64,000 nt of DNA, taken from positions 62,001 through 126,000 of the forward strand of contig NZ_LVZK01000001.1 in the NCBI RefSeq assembly GCF_001652275.1, read 5' to 3'. The stretch comes from Peptidiphaga gingivicola (GTDB lineage Bacteria > Actinomycetota > Actinomycetes > Actinomycetales > Actinomycetaceae). The translations under genes and the position numbers were made by a program. Below, piece by piece: positions 26,553 to 34,575 of the stretch. Each line of letters begins with the position of its first letter. The stretch's first letter is position 1. The notes under the pieces were generated by a model. The model saw nothing but the letters and a program-made list of their open reading frames with translations, was not told the origin of the DNA and did no database searches.

Positions 26553-27752
26553 ATGAGAAAACGACGCCTTACATTGGCCGCGTCAATATGCACAGCAGCG
26601 ATGCTGTTCCCCGGCAGCCCGGCAAACGCGGGCCCGTCTCCGACCGGAACAAGCCCGTCCGCCGTCAAGGCAGGCTCCGCGAATATGGACGATCTTCCGC
26701 ATAAAGCAGCCAATTCAGTGGCGGCGATGGAAAAGCAGGTCAACATCGACGCTTTCATCGCCAAAAAGGACAAACCCGATTCGCGGCTAAAGGGACTTCC
26801 CGTGAAGCCCGCGGCCCAGAAAAGCGCGGACGGTGTTGCAGCATCCGCCCAGGAAATGGCTCAATCCATGGCAAACGGCCCCAAAGGGGCACGCTTTGTC
26901 GACAAGGTCCGCGTCAAGGTCAATGATGTTGCTGTAAAAAAGCAAAGCAACGGAAGTCTCGTCGTCACCGCACAGATCGAAATTTCTCGACATATCGCGA
27001 AGGACGACGTCAACTGGGAAGGAATTATTCCCCACGAAATCAAAATAGACGCCCGCGGATGCATCTATGGCCTCGTAGTCAAAGATCGCGACTATTACGA
27101 CAAGCACCTCGTCAGCTACCTTCCCAAACCCCAAAAAGACGCGTCAAATTCTCCAGAGGGCAGGCGAGATGACAAATCGCAGTACACGGGAGAAAAGTTG
27201 GCGCAAGGTCAGCAGCGGAAGGCGCCGGCCGTCGTACCACTCACTTTGACGCAAAAACAAAAGAAGAAAGCGGTGGAGTACGCTCGCAAGTACGCCAAAT
27301 CCCCGAACCGTAAGTATCACTACTATAAGGAAAACGAAGGCGGGGATTGCACCAACTTTGTGTCGCAAGCCATGGAAGCAGGCGGATGGGAGCAGGTCTA
27401 CCATTCACGCTTCGACTATAAAGACGACAACGCCTGGTGGTACGGCGGAGGACTGCCTTTCAGCTATCCCCGCAACAGCTGGACTTGGTCCGGTGCCGAA
27501 AACTTCTTCCGCATGGCGAACGGCAGTGGTGGGCTGAAAAGAACGACCTTGCTAAACAATTTCTATGAATTGCAGCCGGGAGACATCTTGCAATACAAAG
27601 CCAAAGGCGCTACCGAGATGACCCACACGATGATCGTCACCAAGGTTGAAAATGGCGAACCTTATCTGAGCTATCACACCGACGATCAGATCGACCAGCC
27701 ATTGTCTTCCATGCCTAAAGGCGAAAAGAAGTGGTATCCGCAGCGCACTTAG
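26553..27752 (+). CDS. Secreted Amidase_6-domain protein, second copy
   Basis: The product has 399 residues. AAGGAGAT lies 7 bases before the ATG, and a signal peptide MRKRRLTLAA... ends near ANA-G. The middle is a Lys-rich region with alternating strands (about 100-215). The C-terminal domain (about 235-399) has YARKYAKSPN, GGDCTNFVSQ (Cys about 266), GDILQY and MTHTMIV (His about 358), the Amidase_6 pattern. It is a paralogue of 628-2283 without the Pro/Ser linker. Its G+C is lower than its neighbours and it sits on the opposite strand inside a conserved housekeeping run, so it was probably inserted. Confidence 0.82.
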   Translation: MRKRRLTLAASICTAAMLFPGSPANAGPSPTGTSPSAVKAGSANMDDLPHKAANSVAAMEKQVNIDAFIAKKDKPDSRLKGLPVKPAAQKSADGVAASAQEMAQSMANGPKGARFVDKVRVKVNDVAVKKQSNGSLVVTAQIEISRHIAKDDVNWEGIIPHEIKIDARGCIYGLVVKDRDYYDKHLVSYLPKPQKDASNSPEGRRDDKSQYTGEKLAQGQQRKAPAVVPLTLTQKQKKKAVEYARKYAKSPNRKYHYYKENEGGDCTNFVSQAMEAGGWEQVYHSRFDYKDDNAWWYGGGLPFSYPRNSWTWSGAENFFRMANGSGGLKRTTLLNNFYELQPGDILQYKAKGATEMTHTMIVTKVENGEPYLSYHTDDQIDQPLSSMPKGEKKWYPQRT

Positions 27753-28092
27753 CGGCGATCACGCGGTATATTTCGTTGAGCTCATCGAAATCAACGGCGC
27801 GCAGAGGATGAAATGCCTCTGAGGCGCTCCGCGAAAATACAAACATTCCAGTCGGCGGCCGCGGGGATTGTCCCCTGCGGCCGCCGCGTCATACTCAACT
27901 GCTCAGCCAGCGATTCTACTCAGCGCGGTTAACATCCTCGCCTCCGTCCTCGGCTGTTCCATCGCCGCCGGGCGCTGCCCTTGTTGTCGCTCGCCGATTC
28001 GTGAGTCCGCCGAGTTCCAACCGACGCTCCCGTCCGAACCGGCCACAAGCTCGAACAGGCGGCCTAGTCCGATGTGGCCGGGCCCAAGCCCC
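27753..28092. other. Intergenic region with terminator-like hairpin
   Basis: Between the convergent amidase gene and the DUF2520 gene. Besides the hairpin at 27854-27885, which is listed separately, I see no feature. The right part is the GC-rich region just past the DUF2520 stop. Confidence 0.5.
27854..27885. terminator. Strong hairpin between convergent genes
   Basis: GGCGGCCGCGGGGA (27854-27867) pairs with TCCCCTGCGGCCGCC (27871-27885) with one bulged T and a 3-base loop. No T-run follows on either strand, so termination is likely but not certain. Confidence 0.5.
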
Positions 28093-29082
28093 TCAGTCCG
28101 GCTCGGCGGAATACGAACCGTCGCCGCCGTCCGAAGCCCTCGAGCGCGAGTCGACGCTTCCGTCAGGCTCCGCCGAGCCCGGCGTCGCCAAACCTGAAGC
28201 GCCGCCGTCCAGCTCGGCCAGCAGGCGATCGATCGCCGGAGGCTCCCGCAGGCTTCGGGCCGCGACCCGCGCCGCCGTCGCCCTCGCGAGCGCGCGGTAA
28301 GCGGGCGGTATGTCGGCGAAATCCCCCGTCGCCGCGAGCGCATCGAGCGAGGCGAGGTGCTCGCGCACGGTGCCGACGTCGCCGCGCGCAACCGGCCCGG
28401 TCAGCGCCGATTCGCCGGAGCTGAGCGTGCCGTCGAGGGCGGCCTGAAGGAGGGGTGCGAGGTAGGCGCCCGGAGCCTCGACCCCGAGGGCCTCCAGCAC
28501 CCGCATCGACTGGGCGACGAGGGTGACGAGGTGGTTTGCGCCGTGGGCGAGGGCCGCGTGATAGAGGCCCCTGTCTTCCTCTGCGACGACGACCGGCGTG
28601 CCGCCCGTCTCGGTCACGAGCGCCTGGCCGATGGGCAGCAGCGTGGCGGGGGCGGTGACGGCGAAGGGGCAGCCGACGAGGCGGGCGACGTCGAGCGAGG
28701 TTCCGGTGAAGGTCATGGCCGGGTGGATGGCGAGGGCAAGGGCCCCCGCGCGTGCCGCAGGTTCGAGCACGGATACGCCGTAGCGGCCCGCGACGTGGAT
28801 CGCCAACTGCCCGGCGGTGAAGCAGCCGAGCTTGGCCAAGCCTTCGACGAGCGGGCCGAGTTCGTCGTCGGGAACGGCGAAAAGCAGCACCTCGGCCCGG
28901 CGGGCGACCTCCTCGACGCTCAGGGCGGGGACTCCGGGCAGCATGGCGCCGAGGCGGTCCAGGCTGGCCTCGGAGGGCGCGTGGGCGCCGACGATCGTAT
29001 GCCCGGCGGCGCGCAAGGCGCTGCCGAGAGCGCTTCCGACGCGCCCGGCTGAAACGATGCCGATCGACAGGCGTGTGGCCAT
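28093..29082 (-). CDS. Rossmann-like / DUF2520 dehydrogenase-family protein
   Basis: The product has 329 residues. The N-terminal Rossmann motif is IGIVSAGRVGSALG (about 7-20) and a second NADP-type strand is EVLLFAVPDDEL. The C-terminal DUF2520 helical domain contains HPAMTFTG and YHAALAHGANHLV. The family resembles ketopantoate or pyrroline-carboxylate reductases and often lies beside panC; its reaction is unproven. Residues after about 300 form a Ser/Gly/Asp-rich tail. Start ATG at 29082. Confidence 0.8.
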   Translation of the reverse strand: MATRLSIGIVSAGRVGSALGSALRAAGHTIVGAHAPSEASLDRLGAMLPGVPALSVEEVARRAEVLLFAVPDDELGPLVEGLAKLGCFTAGQLAIHVAGRYGVSVLEPAARAGALALAIHPAMTFTGTSLDVARLVGCPFAVTAPATLLPIGQALVTETGGTPVVVAEEDRGLYHAALAHGANHLVTLVAQSMRVLEALGVEAPGAYLAPLLQAALDGTLSSGESALTGPVARGDVGTVREHLASLDALAATGDFADIPPAYRALARATAARVAARSLREPPAIDRLLAELDGGASGLATPGSAEPDGSVDSRSRASDGGDGSYSAEPD

Positions 29083-29276
29083 TCGCCGCCTTCCTCTCAA
29101 GCGTTCGACTGCAGGCGCCTACTCGCAGGCGTTTGTCCGCAAGCGCTTCCTCTCGGGCGCACACAAGGGGCCTTCGCGAGCATTCGCGCCTTGCGTCAGC
29201 AGTCTACTATTCGCGCCCGGTCAAGGCGGCGCGTAGGCGCGGCCTTTCATATCGCGGCCGTCGGCCTCCGACTGTC

Positions 29277-30869
29277 TTAGCCCTCGACCGGCCCCCACCC
29301 GGGAGTGAGAGCCGCCGCAAGCGTGCGTCCGCCGCGATCGGGGGCCTGATCGAACTGCCGGGAGATCCCGAGCCGCTCCCGCCAGCCCTCGATCGATTCG
29401 CGGTCGCCCTCGGCCCTCCGGTCGCGCCCAAGCTGGGACTGCCGCTCGCACAGCGACCTGGCGTCAGCCAAACGGAGGTGCTTTTGCACGGTCTCGATTG
29501 CCATGGCGGCCGTGCTCAGCCGCAGCGAGGCCAGACCGAGCGCGCGCTGGACCAACCCCTGGGAAAGCCTGAGCCCTTGGAAGCGCGCATGCCACACGAT
29601 TCGCAGCGAACGGCCGAAAAACCGGCCCCAGCGCAGCACGGCGACCGTCCGGGTGAGGGCCTCGGCGTTGCGAACCCACCCGAAGGGGTCGAGCACCTGA
29701 GAGGCGCGCGGGGCCGCGACGAAAAGCTCGGAGGGCCCTTTGCCCTCGAAGGCGTCTTTGAGAAAGGCCTCGGGATCGTCGACTCCGAGGTCCGGGATGA
29801 GCGCCCACAGAACCCGTTCGACGTCGCGCATGCTCCCCGCGGTGACGAGCTCCGTGGGTTTGGCGCCGTCCTCGTTCAATGTGAACCTGGTCTTGGCGGC
29901 TTCGACCTCGACGCTCCACCAGCCAAAGCGGCGCCAAAGCAGGCGCTGGCGGACTCGCACGGTCTGGACCCGCATGGGAAGGACCGTGGTGGCCTTCTGC
30001 GACGCGAGGCCGGAACGAAGCCGCAAACCGTCAGGGGTCAGGGACAGCGCGGCGCCCCACTTTCGCGAAAGGGCGCCGATGCCGCCCCACACCGCGCCGA
30101 GGAGAACGAGCGCCACGGGCAGGAGGGCGACCTGCTTGTCGAAGGCGAGAAGGACGATGGAGGAGGCCGCCGAGAGAATCCCGATGAAGAAGACCGGCGA
30201 AAGCATCAGCGAGGCGAGGAGCCTGCCCGGCTGGAGCTCGTAGACCCGGGGCTCGTCGAAAAGTTCTGAGGCCCCTTCACGCCACTGCAGGACCCTGACG
30301 GGACGGTCGGCGCGTGCGTCGTCGGCCGCCTTGAGAATCGCCCCTCGCAAACCTTCGCACTGCTCCTTGGTCAGCCACCCGAGGCGCATCCCCTTTCCTG
30401 CTGCCGCCGATTCGACGGTGACGGAACCGAGTCCGAGCATGCGGGCGAGCAGGCTCCTTTGAACCTCGACGCTTTGAATCCTGCCCCATTTCACGTGGAC
30501 GCGTTTCTTCAGCACGACGCCGGACCGCAGGCGGATGCCGTCGGAACCGAGGGAGAACGCTTGGACATGCCACACGACGACGGCGACGGCGGACGAAACG
30601 ACGCTCACCGCGAGGAAAGCCAGAAGGGCCCATCCGACGGCCCGCATCCCGAGATCGCGAACAGCACCCCATAGAGTGCCGATGTTCTGCCTCTCGATCC
30701 AATCGCGAGAGAACCACGCTGCCGCGACAAGAATGCTCAGCCACATTCGCAGCACGCTTGCCAACGGGGTGAGAGCGTGGAACCGCCGCCATTCGCCTGA
30801 GGCGACTGCGTCCGTCCGGTCTTCTGCCGCCGAGGGCCGCCCTTCGCCCACGGGCCTCTTCGCGTTCAC
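29277..30869 (-). CDS. bPH_2-domain membrane protein (large)
   Basis: The product has 530 residues. It has two pairs of membrane segments (about 44-95 and 215-265) and repeated bacterial PH (bPH_2/YdbT) domains marked by GSDGIRLRSGVVLKKRVHVKWGRIQS-type strands, the second copy beginning LTPDGLRLRSG. Start: GTG at 30869 overlapping the stop of the preceding gene as GTGA. YdbS/YdbT-like pairs are widespread in Firmicutes and Actinobacteria; function unknown. The C-terminal 80 residues are basic and low complexity. Confidence 0.75.
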   Translation of the reverse strand: MNAKRPVGEGRPSAAEDRTDAVASGEWRRFHALTPLASVLRMWLSILVAAAWFSRDWIERQNIGTLWGAVRDLGMRAVGWALLAFLAVSVVSSAVAVVVWHVQAFSLGSDGIRLRSGVVLKKRVHVKWGRIQSVEVQRSLLARMLGLGSVTVESAAAGKGMRLGWLTKEQCEGLRGAILKAADDARADRPVRVLQWREGASELFDEPRVYELQPGRLLASLMLSPVFFIGILSAASSIVLLAFDKQVALLPVALVLLGAVWGGIGALSRKWGAALSLTPDGLRLRSGLASQKATTVLPMRVQTVRVRQRLLWRRFGWWSVEVEAAKTRFTLNEDGAKPTELVTAGSMRDVERVLWALIPDLGVDDPEAFLKDAFEGKGPSELFVAAPRASQVLDPFGWVRNAEALTRTVAVLRWGRFFGRSLRIVWHARFQGLRLSQGLVQRALGLASLRLSTAAMAIETVQKHLRLADARSLCERQSQLGRDRRAEGDRESIEGWRERLGISRQFDQAPDRGGRTLAAALTPGWGPVEG

Positions 30870-31411
30870 AACCCCTCCATCCGCGCCTGGCTGACCTCCA
30901 TGAGCCTCGCTCTCAAGCGCTCGGCCTCCCCGACGGGCAAGCCGGGAATGGAGGGATTGACGTTGACCGAGGCGGTGACGAACACAAGTTTGGCCAAACC
31001 ATACCTCCGCAGAAAAGGACCCGACGCGACGACCAGCTGCTGCATGCGGCCATAGGGGACGACGACGAGAGAAGGCCACAGGACTCCCCTGCATACCACC
31101 AGGTCGTCGTCGCCCTCGTAGTAGCCGATGGCCAGCGCCCGCCGGGAGGCAATAAAGACTCCCGCCATTTCGACGAGGAGGCAAAGCGGGACGAGAGACC
31201 ATAGCCACGGCCATTCAGCCCCGGAATATAGAGCGAGGGCGATCACCGCGGCGAGGGAGCACGCCAAAACGAGCAGGCCTTGCAGCCGGAGAACTTTTGC
31301 ATAGGCGCGCCCCACCCCGCTGAACGTGATCGTCGGCGACAGGGGGGTCGACGTGGTCGCCTCTCCGCCGCCTTCGTTCACATCACGATTCACTCTAGCA
31401 TGCAAGAACAC
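30866..31411 (-). CDS. bPH_2-domain membrane protein (small)
   Basis: The product has about 181 residues: two membrane segments (about 45-95), then one bPH_2 domain ending VNVNPSIPGLPVGEAERLR, the classic YdbS ending. It is the usual partner of the larger protein that overlaps its 3' end. The start is uncertain, with GTG codons at 31411, 31393 and 31381; none has a strong ribosome binding site. Confidence 0.75.
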   Translation of the reverse strand: MFLHARVNRDVNEGGGEATTSTPLSPTITFSGVGRAYAKVLRLQGLLVLACSLAAVIALALYSGAEWPWLWSLVPLCLLVEMAGVFIASRRALAIGYYEGDDDLVVCRGVLWPSLVVVPYGRMQQLVVASGPFLRRYGLAKLVFVTASVNVNPSIPGLPVGEAERLRARLMEVSQARMEGL

Positions 31412-31529
31412 ATATATAGTCTAAATCACTTCGCACGTCGACGCGAGGAGTAATGCTGCCCATGGTCGCTTCCGCACACGACGAGCCGCGCCCCTTCAAC
31501 CTGGACATATCGCTTGAGAACTCGGGCAT

Positions 31530-31660
31530 TCCCCGGGGGTAAGGCAACAGAGCTCCGGGGACGCGGCGTCAAACCCTCGGGGATGAGAAACCAAACCTCC
31601 GGCGAAGCGACGTCGAAACTGCGAAAAGGGACCCCGATCCCTCCGGGACGCGGCCTTGCC
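31530..31660. repeat. Degenerate 22-23 bp tandem repeats
   Basis: Between the bPH_2 gene and the DUF3180 gene, units of the form CTCCGGGGACGCGGCGTCAA recur about every 22-23 bases with variation (about 31551, 31573, 31596). A fourth related element CTCCGGGACGCGG lies near 31640. No gene is supported in 31412-31673. Confidence 0.45.
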
Positions 31661-31673
31661 CAGCATGGCAGGC

Positions 31674-32180
31674 TCACGCGGCGGTCGGCTTTGCTTGAGG
31701 GCCGGGGCCGTCGTCGTCGGAATCAACGACGCACCACCTTTCCACGACCCAGCCGGTCCAGGTCAAGACGGCGCTGGAGACGGCTGCGAGCACCGCGGCG
31801 AGGACTTGCTCGCGAACGTACGAGGTTTCGCCGGTCCTCCAGAACAGCGCCGCACACAGGCCGAAGAAGCCCGCCAGCCAGGCCCCGCATCTGGAACACG
31901 CCTGAGCAAGGACGGCCACGCGGGCCGCCTGCAGGGGCGAGATTCTCCGCCGCGTTCTCCGCTGATCTTTCTTCTCCGGTTGGTCCTTTTCCCGCATGGC
32001 TTTGACCCTGCGGCCCCAGGCGAAGAGGAAGGCCGAAAAGCCGAGGATGAGCACGCCGAGGGGAAGCGGAATGGGCCAGGGGGCGTGGCCGCCGCTGAGG
32101 GCAAAGGCGCAAAAGACGAGCCCGCAGCCGAGGCCGAACGCCAGGCTGAAAGCCAGATTGCGGATGGATGTCAGGCTCAT
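31674..32180 (-). CDS. DUF3180 membrane protein
   Basis: The product has 168 residues with four predicted membrane segments (about 10-28, 33-55, 90-115, 125-148) and a basic cytosolic loop (KKDQRRTRRR). DUF3180 proteins lie next to folK in many Actinobacteria; function unknown. The ATG at 32180 has GGAGG 6 bases upstream. Confidence 0.82.
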   Translation of the reverse strand: MSLTSIRNLAFSLAFGLGCGLVFCAFALSGGHAPWPIPLPLGVLILGFSAFLFAWGRRVKAMREKDQPEKKDQRRTRRRISPLQAARVAVLAQACSRCGAWLAGFFGLCAALFWRTGETSYVREQVLAAVLAAVSSAVLTWTGWVVERWCVVDSDDDGPGPQAKPTAA

Positions 32181-32237
32181 GCTTCGCCTCCTTTCCGAGT
32201 TTCCTCGCAGCAGCGGGTCGCCCCGGCGGTCAGGCCG

Positions 32238-33065
32238 TCAACGCCGCAGCTTCTCAATGAGGCTGGCTATCGGCACGCCGTCTAACGTCGCCTCGGGCTC
32301 TATCTGCGCCCACGGCTCGAGGACGAACAGGCGCTCGCCCGCGCGAGGATGAGGAAGAGTCAACCTGGGATTGACGCTTGCGACGCCCTCGACGTCGACG
32401 ATGTCAAGGTCGATTGTCCGCGGCCCCCATCGCCGCTCGCGCACCCTGCCGCCGCGAACCTCGATCCGTTGGAGCTCGGCCAGCAGGGCCAGCGGCGACA
32501 TCGCCGTGGTCACCGTGGCCACAGCGTTAGTGTATCGCGGCTGCGGCTCCTGTCCCGGTGCGAGCAGGGGGTCTGTGGACAAGTAATCGGAAACCGCGGT
32601 CAGGTGCAGGTCGAGGGCGCCGAGCGCCTCAACGGCGGCGTCGAGATGGGCGCGTCCGTCCCCCAGATTCGACCCCAGTGCGAGGACGGCGCGGCGTATC
32701 GTCCCGCCGTCCACAAGGGGGCCGTTTCGGCGAACTGTCACAGAGACGTCGGAGAACGGCACGCCGACGGGGGCTTCCGGCTTGTGGACGGTGACGGCGG
32801 CTCTGAGGGCTCCGCGCGCAAGCACGCGCTCGGCGATGCGGTCCGCGAGGGTTTCGACGAGATCAGCGCTTTCGCCCTCGACGACGGCCAGGGCGTCGGC
32901 TGCGACGTCGGCGTAGGAAACCGTGCATTCGATCGAGTCGGCGGCGGCGGGCTCGACCTCCATTTCGACGTCGACGACGAACGGCTGCGCACGCAGCTTT
33001 TCCTCGGCGAGCACTCCGTGCGCGCCGTACCCTCTCACTCCCTCGATGCGAATCGTGTCGGTCAC
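32238..33065 (-). CDS. folBK: FolB-FolK fusion: dihydroneopterin aldolase / HPPK
   Basis: The product has 275 residues. Residues 1-118 are FolB (IRIEGVRGYGAHGVLAEE with the catalytic-site Glu, and a final VTVHKPEAPVGVPFSDVSVTV). Residues about 125-275 are FolK (VLALGSNLGD, the pterin-binding YTNAVATV, and RRWGPRTIDLDIV). These carry out two consecutive steps to 6-hydroxymethyl-dihydropterin pyrophosphate. Start: GTG at 33065 overlapping the folP stop as GTGA. A fused FolB-FolK occurs in several Actinobacteria. Confidence 0.92.
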   Translation of the reverse strand: MTDTIRIEGVRGYGAHGVLAEEKLRAQPFVVDVEMEVEPAAADSIECTVSYADVAADALAVVEGESADLVETLADRIAERVLARGALRAAVTVHKPEAPVGVPFSDVSVTVRRNGPLVDGGTIRRAVLALGSNLGDGRAHLDAAVEALGALDLHLTAVSDYLSTDPLLAPGQEPQPRYTNAVATVTTAMSPLALLAELQRIEVRGGRVRERRWGPRTIDLDIVDVEGVASVNPRLTLPHPRAGERLFVLEPWAQIEPEATLDGVPIASLIEKLRR

Positions 33066-33895
33066 GGGTAGGCGCCCGCCGTGCGCAAACGCGCGACCGT
33101 TTCGACGGCCGCCCTGGATGCCGCGACTTCGTGGACCCGCACGCCCCACACGCCAAGCTCGGCGAAGTAGGCGGTGAGGGCCGCCGTCGCGTCGTCGCGC
33201 TGGGCGGGGCCGGAGCGGCCGTTGTGGATCTCGGCCAGGAAACGCTTGCGGGAGACCCCTACGAGGACCGGCATGCCGAGCTCCATGATCGGCGCCATGT
33301 TGGCGGCGAGGTCCCAATCGTCGTTCCCGACCTTGGCGAAGCCGAAGCCCGGGTCGACGACGATCTGCGAAGCATCGACCCCGGACGAGACGGCCCTGGC
33401 GACGGAGGCGGTCAGCTCGTCGGCGACCTCGGCCCCGATGTCGCCGTAGTTCGCCAAGGAGTTCATGGTGCGGGCGTTCCCCCTGCCGTGCTGGAGGATG
33501 TACAGGCAACTGCTTGACGCGACGGCGCTGAACATGTTCGGGTCGCCGGCGCCTCCGGTCACGTCGTTGACGATCTCGGCCCCGGCGTCGATGGCCCGGC
33601 GCGCAGTGTCCGCATGATACGTGTCGACGGACACCACGATGTCCGTCTTTCCCAGAGCCGCCACAACCGCGCCGATGCGGTTCCATTCTTCGCGGGCGGA
33701 AAGGGCCGTAGCGCCCGGACGCGTGGACTCGCCTCCGACGTCGACGATGTCCGCGCCTTGGCGCACCATGCGGTAAGCCCTCTCGACGGCGACGTCGGTG
33801 TCGACGTAAAGGCCGCCGTCGGAGAAAGAATCGGGCGTGACGTTGAGGATGCCCATGACGAGGGAACGGTCCGTGGGCAGCGTTGCTGGCAACAT
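33062..33895 (-). CDS. folP: Dihydropteroate synthase
   Basis: The product has 277 residues. Motifs are MGILNVTPDSFSDGG, DIVDVGGESTRPGA, IVNDVTGG, DPGFGFAK and GVSRKRFL. It condenses p-aminobenzoate with the pterin pyrophosphate and is the sulfonamide target. The ATG at 33895 has TAAGGAGAG upstream, 9 bases after the folE stop. Confidence 0.95.
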   Translation of the reverse strand: MLPATLPTDRSLVMGILNVTPDSFSDGGLYVDTDVAVERAYRMVRQGADIVDVGGESTRPGATALSAREEWNRIGAVVAALGKTDIVVSVDTYHADTARRAIDAGAEIVNDVTGGAGDPNMFSAVASSSCLYILQHGRGNARTMNSLANYGDIGAEVADELTASVARAVSSGVDASQIVVDPGFGFAKVGNDDWDLAANMAPIMELGMPVLVGVSRKRFLAEIHNGRSGPAQRDDATAALTAYFAELGVWGVRVHEVAASRAAVETVARLRTAGAYP

Positions 33896-33906
33896 GTTGG
33901 CTCTCC

Positions 33907-34575
33907 TTACCCTTGGATGAGGCTCAGGGCCTCGCTGCGGGTTGCCTGGTTGCGGAGAACTCCGCGCACTGCCGATGTTACAGTACGCGAGCCGGGTTTG
34001 TTCACCCCGCGCATCGACATGCACATGTGCTCCGCTTCAATGACGACGAGCACTCCCCTTGCCCCGAGGCGGCTTTCCAGTGCCTCTGCCACCTGGGTGG
34101 CAATCCGCTCTTGCACCTGGGGCCTGCGGGCGTACCCGTCTACGAGCCTCGCGATCTTCGACAGGCCGGTCACTTTGCCGTCGGCGTTCGGGATGTACGC
34201 GACGTGGGCATGTCCGTGGAACGGCAGCAGGTGGTGTTCGCACGTCGAATAGAAGGGGATGTCCTTGACGATGATCATCTCCTGATGCCCGATGTCGAAC
34301 TTCGCCTCGAGTGCGTCGGCGGGGTCCTGGCGCAATCCCGAGAAAATCTCCTTGAAGGATCGGGCCATGCGCGCCGGGGTGTCGACGAGCCCGTCGCGCT
34401 CGGGGTTCTCCCCGACGGCGCGAAGCAGCGCGCGAATCGCCTCCTCGACCGCGGCCTCGTCGTAGCCGCCGTTCGCGCGAGCGGAGCCTTCGCGGTCCTT
34501 TTGCCCCCGCTCCGCGCGGTCCGCAGAGCTCCGGCCCTTGCCTCTCTCCGGCGCCGGGGACTTGCCCTCAGCCAT
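33907..34575 (-). CDS. folE: GTP cyclohydrolase I
   Basis: The product has 222 residues. It carries the zinc and active-site pattern [14 protein letters not shown], then [16 protein letters not shown], and the last Cys in HMCMSMRG. It is the first step of folate synthesis from GTP. About 40 N-terminal residues are a charged, low-complexity extension. Start: ATG at 34575, overlapping the end of ftsH by 8 bases. Confidence 0.95.
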   Translation of the reverse strand: MAEGKSPAPERGKGRSSADRAERGQKDREGSARANGGYDEAAVEEAIRALLRAVGENPERDGLVDTPARMARSFKEIFSGLRQDPADALEAKFDIGHQEMIIVKDIPFYSTCEHHLLPFHGHAHVAYIPNADGKVTGLSKIARLVDGYARRPQVQERIATQVAEALESRLGARGVLVVIEAEHMCMSMRGVNKPGSRTVTSAVRGVLRNQATRSEALSLIQG

